Of a DNA stretch of 64,000 nt, positions 13,401-23,264 are shown piece after piece; position 1 is the first letter of the stretch; each line of letters starts with the position of its first letter. Source of the DNA: Hyparrhenia diplandra (lineage: Eukaryota; Streptophyta; Magnoliopsida; Poales; Poaceae); contig JADLZK010009198.1 in the NCBI GenBank assembly GCA_015847255.1, positions 1 to 64,000 of the forward strand, read 5' to 3'. Both the position numbers and the translations under genes were made by a program. The notes below the pieces were generated by a model. It saw only the letters and a list, made by a program, of their open reading frames with translations. It did no database searches and was not told where the DNA came from.

Positions 13401-14012
13401 GCATCCTCTGGTATCTGGGTTGATCTGTGTGTGCAAATAATAATGATATTATGTACTTGTGCAGGCATCGTAAGGAGCATCGATATTCAAAAAGGCTTGT
13501 TATATCTAATAACTCCTGTCCCTCTCCAGCGCCTTCAAAGTGTTGATCTTTTGCAACAGGGTCTCATTGAGATACCTACGACTCTTTTGCAGGTAACATT
13601 AGGTTTGGATTTGTACAGAGAGGCAGAGTGAGATCCTGTTAACACATATTGGATAGTCTTTAGCTAATGGATGGCCTGATGTGTTTTGAGAGAGGCTTGT
13701 GAAGAAAGCTGTAATCAGAAAATAACATAAAAAAATTGAAATGCTAGGAGGCTTGTGCAGAAAATAACATAAATTTTGTTTGAAACGTTAGGCTTCGCTA
13801 ACGACAAATTCGTTGTTTCTCATAGTTGTAGACTTTAGTCGAAAGACATAAGACTTGTTTCATATGCAAAGCCTTCTTAGCCCTTGAAATACTCTGCTCT
13901 TTTCTTTAACAGATTTCACCCCTTTCCAATCCAGGTCCGTGGATGTGTGTCACCGTACATGTCGACAAATGTGCTTCACAAGATATCAGAAAGGGATTTA
14001 TATGCTGGGTGA
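10419..14012 (+). CDS. GRC3/NOL9-type polynucleotide 5'-hydroxyl kinase
   Basis: The first exon encodes VVVVCGPKNSGKSTFSRVLL, with a Walker A motif GPKNSGKS, followed in exon 2 by GKVGYLDTDVGQPEFGPPGC, the hallmark of the GRC3/NOL9/CLP1 kinase family. GRC3/NOL9 proteins phosphorylate the 5' end during ITS2 removal from pre-rRNA in the nucleolus. Exons: 10419-10627, 10741-10838, 10959-10992, 11286-11437 (CYFFGDISSKRDPEAYL, VNTPGWVKG), 11544-11724, 12368-12549 (RERRLVEYLKQCFPSNISLS), 13049-13154, 13465-13592 (KGLLYLITPVPLQRLQSVDL) and 13935-14012 (VRGCVSPYMSTNVLHKISER, stop TGA). Intron 1 appears to be GC-AG: the donor is AG|GCAAGC at 10628 with no nearby GT alternative. Near 12470 one extra base breaks the frame before YALASLPPYQV. 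The open frame continuing to 14236 is in another frame and is probably 3' UTR. Confidence 0.85.
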
Positions 14013-14836
14013 CAGTTAGCGAAGGCAGTGTTCGAGATAGACCTGTGTCCTGGTTTCTGACCCCGGGGAGCATGAACCCTACCCAACTTTTCAGGCTGCC
14101 CAGCGGTTGCCTTCAACTCCTAGATTCAGCTAGTGGATCTGTGACCGCTGTGCTGTGCAATTCCCCTGTCAAATTAGTCGATGCACTAATGGCTCGTGGA
14201 GATCTGAATGTAATTCTATGGCAAGTTACTGTTTGAATTGTTGGTTCATACTATTGCTTGCACGTTGCACCCATAGGTGGAAGCGCTAAACTAATTTGGA
14301 CATCCAGTAGGATTTTGGCAAAAACGACCTAAATTTAAATTTTGGTGGGGGACCATCTCTTCCTGGGCTTTATTTTTTTTGAACTATAGAGTATCCATTG
14401 GACATCCATGGACATTCAACTTCCACCTAGCTGCCAATTCGGCCCTTAAACATTTGCTTATAAACTTTATTCTTTGTAACGGCTTGAATTAGGACTTCGT
14501 TTGGACTGTGTGTCTTGTGAGGACAACGTGGCCTAACATGTCTGCATTGTGGCCCACGGCTCAAGCACATCGCTCCATATTCCAGGTCCGCGAACTTTGG
14601 GCCTCTGCGGCCCGGTTACGCACCTGCCGGCTGCTGCTCTCTCCAACATGACATCTCCCCAAACCGGAACCCTCGTCCCTGTCTCTCTCGCTAGCACCAG
14701 CAGCAGCCCAGCACCACCACCGCGGCGGCGCGAGCGTCACTGTCCCATCCTGCTCTGCTCCTCTCCTCTCCTCTCCCCTGCGCTGCCGCCGCCGCAACTA
14801 AAACCCTAAAACAGCCCGCCTCCGCCGCCGGGCGCC
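14013..14836. other. 3' UTR of the kinase gene and GC-rich promoter/5' UTR of UTP6
   Basis: Sequence after the kinase stop is AT-rich. From about 14520 it becomes GC-rich and leads into the UTP6 start. Overlapping open frames on both strands at 14549-14809 are low-complexity and match no family. No transposon ends were seen. Confidence 0.5.
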
Positions 14837-17800
14837 ATGGCGGACACGGTACAGTACCGCCTGGAGCGGATGACCGACGAGCTGGACGACCTGGAGCGCC
14901 GGGGCCTCTTCACGCGCGCCGAGCTCTCCGACGTCGTCCGCAAACGCCGCGACTTCGAGTACCGCCTCCGACGCCACTCCCCGCTCCGCCAGGACTTCCT
15001 CGACTACATCGCCTACGAGCTCCGCATCGACGCCCTCCGCAACCTCCGCAAGCGCGCCATCATACGCGCCGCCGCCGATGAGGAGGGAGGAGGACGAGGA
15101 GCCCCAGGACGACGCGCGCGGCAGCAGCGACGACGAGGCAGGCGGGAGGAAGAGGAGGAAGAAGAAGGGTAAATCCAACAAGAAGTGGAAGAAGTCCGTC
15201 TCCGACGTCGCCGGCGTCCTCCGCGTCCTCGACATCTACCGGATAGCTACCGTCAGGTTCAAGGGGGACCTCGACCTCTGGTTCCGCTACCTCGAGTTCT
15301 GCCGCGACAAGCGACACGGCAGGATGAAGCAGGTATGCCACCTCCAACACTACAGCACCAAATCGGTATCATTCCCTTGCGAATTGGGTGCCTTGTATAG
15401 CTGGTTGTTGTGTTCAAAGTTCACCTCTATAACTTGCTGCTGCTCTGCTCGATTTCAACATTTGTTCTCGTTTGGACTATACAATGACATTGTGCTCTGC
15501 TCAACAAGAAATCGGGGAAAATTGAAACCTTTCTGTACTGTACCCATAATGTGCTATTTCTGCTGCACCATTTAGTATGACTTGGAGCCATGCGTTGTAA
15601 TCTTGAAAACTTGTAACCTTTGTATGCTATATGCTACTCATTTAAGTTCAAACTTCCACCTCTGTTACTCGCTGCTCCTCTGCTCGATTTCAACATTTTG
15701 TTCCCATATGTTGACATTGATGCTCACAAAAATCCGGGGAAGTTGATACCTTTCTATGCCTGTAGTGTGCTTTCATCTACACATTTAGTTCGACTTGGGG
15801 CCACACACTATAATTTGGCCAACAAGTTAGTCAATTATAAATTGCATTGCACATCCTTTCATGTATTTCTTATCAAGTAGGAAAGTTCAATTTTGAGCTA
15901 TGATCAGCATGGGGGGAGGCCTTTATATTTGCATAAACTGGCAAACTCTAATGTTTTCTGTCTTGCGCTTTTCTTCTCACTTCAGGTTCTGGCACAAGCT
16001 ATTCGCTTCCATCCCAAGGTTCCTGGGCTTTGGATCTATGCAGCAGCATGGGAATTTGATCAGAACCTGAACGTCGCCGCAGCACGTGCACTTATGCAGA
16101 GCGGTCTCAGGTCTTGTCCTCAGTCTGAGGATATGTGGATTGAGTATCTTCGCATGGAGCTTACCTACCTTAACAAGCTCAAGGCTCGAAAGGTTGCTCT
16201 TGGAGAGGATGTCAAGACGCTGCAGAAGAATGATAATGATGCAGGCCAGTGGAAAGAGGAAAACAAGGAATTGTTCATGCCACTGAGCGAACAGGGCGAA
16301 GATCCCAAGGAGCCGGGCTCGCTCGAGATGCTCTGGAGGAGAAGGAAGACTTGTTTTGGCGTCAAGGATTGTTAATCATTCAGACCATATATCATGGTGC
16401 AGTGGAAGCTCTTCCGTCAAGCTTAAGCTTGCGGAAGAAGTTCTTGGAGATATTAAACAGTGTCGACTTGGCACATTCTGATGAGTTGAAACTGGAGGTC
16501 CTGGATGACCTTAAGAGAGATTTCTCTCATAGTGAGGACTACTGGGATTGGTTTGCTAGGCTTCAGCTTAGCAACTCGAACAATTCCAGTAATTCAAATA
16601 GAAAGGATGCATTGTTGAATAAGTTGAACAGATCAATTCAGGTAAAGGAATTATCCCACTGCTTCCCTATAAATATAAACCTCCATCATGATTATTAACA
16701 AAATCTCAAACTTGCTTGCTATTTAGCCAAACAAAATAAAAAGACAAGAGAAAGTAGTTGAATGCACTATGGCTGTCTTCAACTAATATATTCTTTTCTA
16801 AGTCAATTCATATCATAGGTGCAAGATTTTAATTGTGGTATTGTCTATTGTGTACTCACTTGCTTAGCGCATGTTAGTTTGTGTATGCTATGGACTAGAA
16901 TCTAGATTGTTACCTAATTTGTCTGAGGTAATTGTTATTGTATGCTTGTTAGGGAAACTCTTTAATGCCATTTGCAATTATAATATTAGAGCTTGACTAA
17001 TATGTACACTTGTACAGCATATAGTGTACCCTTTAAAGCTGTCCCTTTTGTAATAGCCTTGTAGTATGTCAGTCTGTTACAGTTTAGAGCACAATGGTAG
17101 TTTTCCCATTTCTCAGCCAGGATCTGTCAGCTACACTGCACACTAGGTCTGAATGTCTGATGCACTTTTCTGAACATTTTAAATTTATATTGTTTGTGTG
17201 GAACTGTAGGTGTATGATGAAGCTGTCAGAAGGCTACCAAATTCCAAAATGTACTCGTTGTATGCAAAGTTTTGGATGGATGTTCTATATCCTGACAGAG
17301 AAGATTCCATCACATTATTCCAGGATTCTGAATTTGATGCTTCAGAGTTCACTTCATCCATTCTGAAAGTTTATGAAAATGCAGAATCATTTGGTTGTCT
17401 TACTGAGGATCTTGCTTGCCAATACATATCACTTTACTTGAAACTAGAAAGACTGGAGGAAGCTAAGACTCTTGCAGAAAAACTTTGCGATGGTCCTCTT
17501 TCAAATGCTGCAAAATTGTGGGGTCTGAGAGCTTCTATGGAGATAAATTCGATCGCTACTGCTCCTGGTAGTTCTTCCTTGAGCAAGGAGAACTTGAGCT
17601 CTCTGTTTGATCTATTTAGCACTGTACTTGCTAAGTTGTCTGTAATTGAGGCTGAGGGATTGTGGCATATGGTAAGTTCTTTAGATTAGTAATTAGCAAA
17701 TTTTTTGATTTACCCTTCTATTATCACTGTTTGAAATTGTTTGTAATGTATTTCAGGCCATGAAATTGTTTTTCCATGATAAGGTCTATTTTGAGAAGCT

Positions 17801-18701
17801 GGTGAAGCGTGCAATGCTATCATTAACTTTGGCAGGTGGCAGTGATTCAGGAGCATCAGTTTCTTGTGCTATTGTTGGGTGGTATTTGCAAAGAGATGGT
17901 ATGAAGCATGCTAGGAAGATGTATAAGAGGTATGAAAACTAACTCTACAGCTGCCATGTTACATATTTGAATGCTCTGCTCTGGCATGATTATGTTCTGC
18001 AGTTATCATTTCGAGCAGCCTATCATGAGAATTGTGACAATGCTAGTTAGCATTTGGAATGTCAGGGCTCATGCCATGCATCTGGCTGCTGCTTTTGTTT
18101 CTCATTGAAATAAGAGTTGTTCTGTGTATACTTTGTTCTTTAAATGTTTGTATATGTAGTATTAGCTTAATATGTCATCTGTATTGTTCTATCTTTGTCA
18201 GCGGTCCTTCCATTGGTCGTGCATTGAAGTTAAAATATATATATATATAATGTGTCTTAGCCGATACTGCATCCTGACCTGGGACCTGATAACACCTTGG
18301 CCTTTGCTTGTTGGATCCAACACAGATTGCTTGCTTTACCTCGGCCAAGCCTCAGGTTCATGCAGTACTGCATAGAGCTGGAGGCGAACCTTGCATCACT
18401 TGGAGACCATGGCGCCCTCACAAATGCTCGACGACTATATGATTCAGCGCTGGACCTGTATCCCCAGGAAAGTGAAGTATGGAGAAACTACTACAACCTG
18501 GAGCTGAAGGTGAGACCACACATTTTATTATTACTATGTATATGCTGCCTCATTCCATCCAATGCTCGCCATCTTATCTCAAGTCACCGACATGCGTCTC
18601 TTGATTGCCAGATGGGAACATCAGAGTCTGCCAACGCCGTGTACTCGCGTGCTCGCAAGGTGCTCGGTGACTCCACTGCCCTGACAGCTCCCCACAGCTA
18701 G
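14837..18701 (+). CDS. UTP6: UTP6, U3 small nucleolar RNA-associated HAT-repeat protein
   Basis: The start MADTVQYRLERMTDELDDLE and the following FTRAELSDVVRKRRDFEYRL are diagnostic of UTP6, an SSU-processome component needed for 18S rRNA maturation. Exons: 14837-15332, 15985-16641, 17210-17671, 17757-17929, 18326-18509 and 18612-18701. HAT-type helices are seen in FHPKVPGLWIYAAAWEFDQN, SEDMWIEYLRMEL, LFWRQGLLIIQTIYHGAVEA and YPQESEVWRNYYNLELK. The predicted product is somewhat under 700 residues, near the size of plant UTP6. Two frameshifts interrupt it. One extra G lies near 15084 in the acidic stretch after RKRAIIRAAADE, and a second frame change lies near 16310-16330 between EDPKEPGS and DALEEKEDLFW. 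Both are single-base events and look like sequence errors. Its neighbour upstream, a GRC3/NOL9 kinase on the same strand, also acts in rRNA processing. That may be coincidence. Confidence 0.88.
15415..15830. repeat. Imperfect tandem duplication inside UTP6 intron 1
   Basis: Two related segments (about 15415-15600 and 15650-15830) share the order CTCTGCTCGATTTCAACATT, a GACATT stretch, ATCsGGGGAA, then TTTAGT and a CGACTTGG-type block. Divergence is noticeable, so the duplication is not recent. It lies wholly within the intron. Confidence 0.6.
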
Positions 18702-19154
18702 CTAGCAGCATGCAATATATTTCAACATGTAATGCAATTTCTGTTTGGATTCATTTTTTTTTAGTTCTCTCTGTGAGCATATTTAGTTTGGGTCAGCAAG
18801 TAATTAAGCTGACGCATCAAAATTTTGGCCCTAATGAGTGATGGTAATTTGTGACTTAAAATATGTTGAGGTGCTGCAGCTGCTCGTCGTTGTCTCCCTG
18901 TCCCTTTTTTCTCCTTTTTGAGCACTACTAATAGCTGGACTGTTGGTGGTGGTGACGCTTCTCCGTAGTTGATTTAAGTTGCTATGGAGTAACAGTGTCA
19001 ATGGAGTATAATTTTATGATAATATTTTATAGGATATAAATGTTGATATTTTTTTATAAATCTAGTTTATTTTTTTAAAAAAAAAGCCTATAAAAAGGCA
19101 GATGTCGGTTGTTTTGGAATGCATGGGGTAAGTGACCTATTTACATTGTTAATT

Positions 19155-19996
19155 AGGGGGGTGTTTGGTTCCGGGGACTTTATGTTTTGAGACTAAAAAA
19201 GTCTCTAAGGGCCTGTTTGGAACCAGGAATGCAAAAATCAAGGAAAGTTCAGGAATAAGGTAAGAGTGAAAAGTGAAAAACTGAGGATTTCAAAACACGA
19301 GGGAATAAATACTTTGAGGTGTTTGGATTGCGGGAATATGCTTGATGGTCATGTGTCTCCCTAAGCACCAATTATACCGATTCATGCATCTTTCAACACA
19401 TATATACAAGTTATAAAAACTCATTGGTGCTTTTTTTACAAGTCTACGGATTACTTTTTTTTACCATATACGTAGAAGCTACAGATCAGTTCAAGTATCG
19501 AGGACGGCTTCACGGGCTAGTGTTGAGTCACAGCCGCAAGCTTTCTTCTCTCTTCTGTGTCTACTATGTACTTTACTCTTCTTTGCTCTTTTTTTATCTC
19601 TTCCTCACTAGATTAACAATGTCGCCAAAGTGAGCTTGACGCAAAGTGCCGTCGAGCACTCATCAACGGTGGCAATTGTAAAGGAAAAGAAAACATTGGA
19701 TTGAGTGGATTCTTTTTTTTTCCCGTGAACAGCATCTAGCTACAGGAATCCAAAGGAAAGGAAATCTCAATTCCTCCGTTCCAAACGACTCGTAGGTTTT
19801 TTTCCTCCATTCACTGGTTCCTATGATTTTCCTTTGAAAATCCCCTCCGATCCAAACAGCCCTAAAGTCCCTAGAACACCAAAACAGTAGGGATATTTTT
19901 GGGTCTTGTTGCTAAAAGTCTCTAGAAGCACCTGCTTAAGAAGTCGTCCTAAGATAAAAAAAAATGATAGGACTAATTGACTAAACAGGGTCTTAG
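19155..19996. mobile_element. Outer MITE-like element, split by a second insertion
   Basis: The left part begins GGGGGGTGTTTGGTTCCGGG and runs into GACTAAAAAAGTCTCTAA. The right part resumes with AAGTCCCTAGAACACC and ends near GACTAAACAGGGTCTTAG. The 'gactaaaa...agtccct' wording resembles grass MITEs that begin GTGTTTGGTT. Its outer ends are only roughly defined and I found no clean target duplication. Confidence 0.45.
19209..19862. mobile_element. Inner Tourist/PIF-Harbinger-type element, 654 bp
   Basis: The left end reads GGGCCTGTTTGGAAC and the right end, reversed, reads GGGCTGTTTGGATC. TAA flanks both sides (19206-19208 and 19863-19865). It contains no transposase frame, so it is non-autonomous. 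It sits inside the MITE-like sequence at 19155-19996 and is therefore the younger insertion. Confidence 0.7.
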
Positions 19997-20866
19997 TACT
20001 CTTTACAGAAAATGCCACTATGAGATTCAAAACTTGTTTAAAAAGATCTAATTAATGTAGCCTTGATAGCCAGTGAGGACCACGTATATCAACTCAGCCA
20101 TATCACATCTTTTCTTCAATTTTCCTAATCCTAATTGTGGTGCATTCAAACTCCTTAATTATAGGTGCATGCATAATTAACTGAGCCAATTGTCCATGAG
20201 ACAAAATAAATCTTTGTATGTGACAGATGTCTAATAAACAAAAACAACATCATCGTCATTTTTGTTCCACACTAATCTAGAAACAAGACACCATGGTAGT
20301 TTTAAGGCCGTCACGTGGAAACTTTTAATTCTTGGCTAAATACTGATATATCAGAAAACTTGAAGTAACTTAAAATTTTGTTATAATAATCTGATAATGA
20401 ATATGAAGGACATACATAAGTGAAAACTAAAATGCCATAATAATCTGATAATGAATACAAGGGACTTTTATTTTGTTAGAATATATGTGGGTAAAAGAGG
20501 GAAAAGGAAACAAAGAGAAATGAGTACCTTTTTGAACTTTGCGGGTGTAAATTAAAATCGCATTCAGCAGCTAGATGATACCTAGTGGTGATTTTAACAA
20601 GGGCAAGTTCCCACTGATTTTATCAGAATTCAGCATTCAGCAGAAAAACAAGTAATGGTGATTTTATCAGAATTGGGACATACCTGGTAATGAATTATCA
20701 GAATAGAAGGACAATCCCAATTCCCACGCGTTAGAAAAACAAGGGCAACGACGCGCATGAACATTGGCATGTCACTAATTAACACCACACCACACATCAA
20801 GCAAGTTCGTACATGGAGTCATGGACATGTCACCAAACTTTGTAGCACTGTCCAGTGCACGCTAGC

Positions 20867-21565
20867 TTATGATTGCCTCATCACCAGACGCCGGACCCAA
20901 CCACCGCAACAACAACAATACGCGACGACGACGCCCCACCCTGTTCCAACCCGCTTGGCGGCGGCGCCCGAGGCGGTGGCACCAGTGGTGCTGCCGCCGG
21001 TGGTGTCGCTACCCATGGCTGTCGCCGTCTTGATGTGCACGTCGAGCTCGACGGTGGCGTCGGGCCCGCTCATGCTAGACGTCTTCCACAGCACGTACCC
21101 GGTGGCCATCCGGAACTTGCCCGTGCCGCCGACGACGGCGAGCTCCCGCACGTCCGCGGCCACGTCGTCTCGGCCCACCACCGCGAGCGTGCTGCCGTTG
21201 TGCTCCCCGGAGGTGAGCAGCAGGTTTGCGCACACCATCAGCACGATGCCCGACTGCGACGATACCATGTAGAAGCCCTGCGCGCGTCCCACGGCGGCGG
21301 ACGTGGCCGACGACGTCTCCGTCAGCGCGTCGTCGATCACCATGGTGTCGCCGAACGCCAGCCCCGGGACGATCGACGTCGACCCCGCGGCGGCGGCGGG
21401 GCCCTTCACCACCTGCACCGCCGTCGGGTTGCTCCCGGCCACGATGTCGTGCATGAAGAAGTGCAGGTGCGTGGTGCCGTCGTCGTCCGCCGCCAGGACG
21501 ACCGATAGTGGTGATGGCAGTGCCGCCACGACGAGGAGGACGACGGAGAGGAGGGAGGATGCCAT
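20867..21565 (-). CDS. Dirigent family protein, secreted
   Basis: Single-exon 232-residue frame. Residues 1 to about 25 form a signal peptide (MASSLLSVVLLVVAALPSPL). The mature part starts TTHLHFFMHDIVAGSNPTAV, the typical dirigent opening. It continues with GLAFGDTMVIDDALTE, AQGFYMVSSQSGIVLMVCAN, GSTLAVVGRDDV and the ELAVVGGTGKFRMATGYVLW block that closes the beta-barrel. Dirigent proteins act in the apoplast and steer stereoselective coupling of monolignol radicals; the substrate here cannot be told. The frame is intact, unlike many neighbours. The C-terminus after about residue 190 is unusually long and low-complexity, ending in a CCCCGGW stretch, so a frame error near the true stop is possible. 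A TATAAG box lies about 75 bp upstream of the start. Confidence 0.85.
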   Translation of the reverse strand: MASSLLSVVLLVVAALPSPLSVVLAADDDGTTHLHFFMHDIVAGSNPTAVQVVKGPAAAAGSTSIVPGLAFGDTMVIDDALTETSSATSAAVGRAQGFYMVSSQSGIVLMVCANLLLTSGEHNGSTLAVVGRDDVAADVRELAVVGGTGKFRMATGYVLWKTSSMSGPDATVELDVHIKTATAMGSDTTGGSTTGATASGAAAKRVGTGWGVVVAYCCCCGGWVRRLVMRQS

Positions 21566-21639
21566 TGCTGCTGCTGCTGCTGCTCCGTGTTGGACGACGA
21601 TATGATGGAGCTCGAGGTGCGTGTATAGAAATTAAAAAC

Positions 21640-21645
21640 TTATAA
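21640..21645 (-). promoter_or_regulatory. Candidate TATA box of the dirigent gene
   Basis: On the minus strand the sequence reads GGTTATAAGTTT, placing TATAAG about 75 bp upstream of the ATG at 21565, a plausible distance for a short 5' UTR. Confidence 0.45.
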
Positions 21646-21767
21646 CCTGGCACCGTGAGTGTGCGTGATGCATGTTTGGTCGAATAGCCAGCGTATCATG
21701 TCAGTTGTTGTTGTAGCTTTGTTCGTACTGCAGGTGTGATATGATGTCCCAACCCACAAATTAAAGT

Positions 21768-21885
21768 AAACAGCACCATTAGGTGAGATGGGACCTAGGC
21801 TAAGAACATCGTAGTACACTGTCTTTAAACAGCACCATTAGGTGAGATGGGACCTAGGCTAAGAACATCGTAGTACACTGTCTAA
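21768..21885. repeat. Near-perfect 59-bp tandem duplication
   Basis: Two adjacent copies with period 59 begin AAACAGCACCATTAGGTG and run through ACATCGTAGTACACTGTCT without visible mismatch over about 57 bp. The identity suggests a recent duplication. It lies about 200 bp upstream of the dirigent start. Confidence 0.8.
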
Positions 21886-21987
21886 AGTAAATTAGTACCC
21901 TTTCTGGATTATAATCCATTTTTTTTTTTTTTCTAAAAAAATAATTTTCGTTTTTATAACGATGCATGTATCTAGATGTACCGTATA

Positions 21988-22246
21988 CTCCCTCCATATC
22001 ACTATTTAGATGATGTTTTGAAAAAGTCTGGTCAAACATTGCGAACATAAATCATAAATAATTTTCTAAGTCATTGAGTTTGAAAATGTGAAAATCATAT
22101 CAATAGATTTGTTTTGAAAAATACTTTTATAAAAATATACATATATAACTTTTCAATAAATATTTTTTATAAAAAAGGGTTAAAGTTGTGCTTTGGCGAA
22201 ATCTCAATTCCTTCTAAACGTCTTCTAATAAGTGATATGGATGGAG
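21988..22246. mobile_element. Stowaway-like (Tc1/mariner-type) MITE, 259 bp
   Basis: The left end reads CTCCCTCCATATCACTATTT and the right end, reversed, reads CTCCATCCATATCACTTATT. TA flanks both sides, as expected for mariner-type insertion. The interior is AT-rich with no coding capacity. Confidence 0.8.
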
Positions 22247-23264
22247 TATATAATTCGTTTGTAGAAAAATCAAAACATTGTGTTGTGCTATTACTAAAAA
22301 CTGTTATTCTTAGTGTGATATATCCGCAACATTTTGTTTCATGGGTAATCATCAGTATTGCCATGGATGCCAGCAACCGCAGCGTAGGTGCCTCATCCTC
22401 GCCATCCTATCTATCGATCTTGCCTTGCACATTCTGCTGGGGCAGCGAACGCGTTGTCCCTGAACGCAAGGTTGGGCATAATTAATTGAAACAGAAAAAA
22501 TAAAGCCAAAAGAAATAAAACCGCCGAAACCAAAAGAAAAGTAATGAAAAAAAAATCAGTTCCTCATTCAATTTCAGGTAGGAAGGAACTGAAATAACCA
22601 AAGAAATCTCAATTCCTACTCCAAGATAACTGAACTAACCGAAAGAACTGAAATATATGAATTTTAGCTCACTTAAGGCATTTTGTAAGACTATGTTTGC
22701 TTTATGTGTAATGTCGAATACTGAATTGATATGTATTTTGTGTTATTATCTTGCTATTGTCCCTCATCAATTATTATACTAATTTATTATCTAATTAAAA
22801 TAGAGGTAGTTTTACCAAAATGTGCTTTACTGTATATTTTTTTTGTCTTAACATCTGGCAACAAAATCTAATTAGTTCAGTTAATTATTAGAACCGAATC
22901 AAACGGAAACTTAAATGCTCGGTTCATTTTCTTTGAAACAACCGACCCAGATTTTCTAGAACTGAATGTCTTCAATAATTGAACAACCGATCCAAAACGG
23001 AATACTCACCCACTACATACCGCCATCAGCGATGAAGTAGTTGGACTCCATGGGCCAGGATGCTTCTTCCATCCGCGCTGATGAAGTAGTTGGACTCCAT
23101 GGGCCCAGGCTTGAGCAGCGGGCCTGCGGGAGCATGAGGCCACAGTGCACGACCACAAGCCGGCCTGACCACGGCCCACTGAAATGCACGGTCCTATTCC
23201 CTCCTTCGCCGTCGCTCTTACCCAGCAGCCGCCAGCCGCCGCCGCCGCCTCTCCTGCCGTCGAG
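22247..23264. other. Intergenic region and DAPAT promoter
   Basis: AT-rich DNA with purine-rich runs near 22490-22560, then GC-rich promoter sequence from about 23040. A 27-bp direct repeat starting TGATGAAGTAGTTGGACTCC occurs at about 23031 and 23079. No gene is recognised. Confidence 0.5.

Larger units (their letters stand above)
18702..20866. other. Intergenic region with nested MITEs
   Basis: AT-rich sequence between UTP6 and the dirigent gene. It contains the nested elements described separately. From about 20040 to 20760 there are short dispersed repeats such as ATAATCTGATAATGAATA (twice, near 20385 and 20440) and several GTGATTTTATCAGAATT variants. No conserved gene is visible. Confidence 0.5.

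Noticed and set aside
13943..14236. Open frame overlapping the end of the GRC3/NOL9 kinase gene
   Set aside because: It is in a different frame from the well-matched last exon and reads on beyond its stop, so it is most likely 3' UTR.
20873..21508. Plus-strand 211-residue frame opposite the dirigent gene
   Set aside because: It is an antisense shadow of the dirigent coding sequence.
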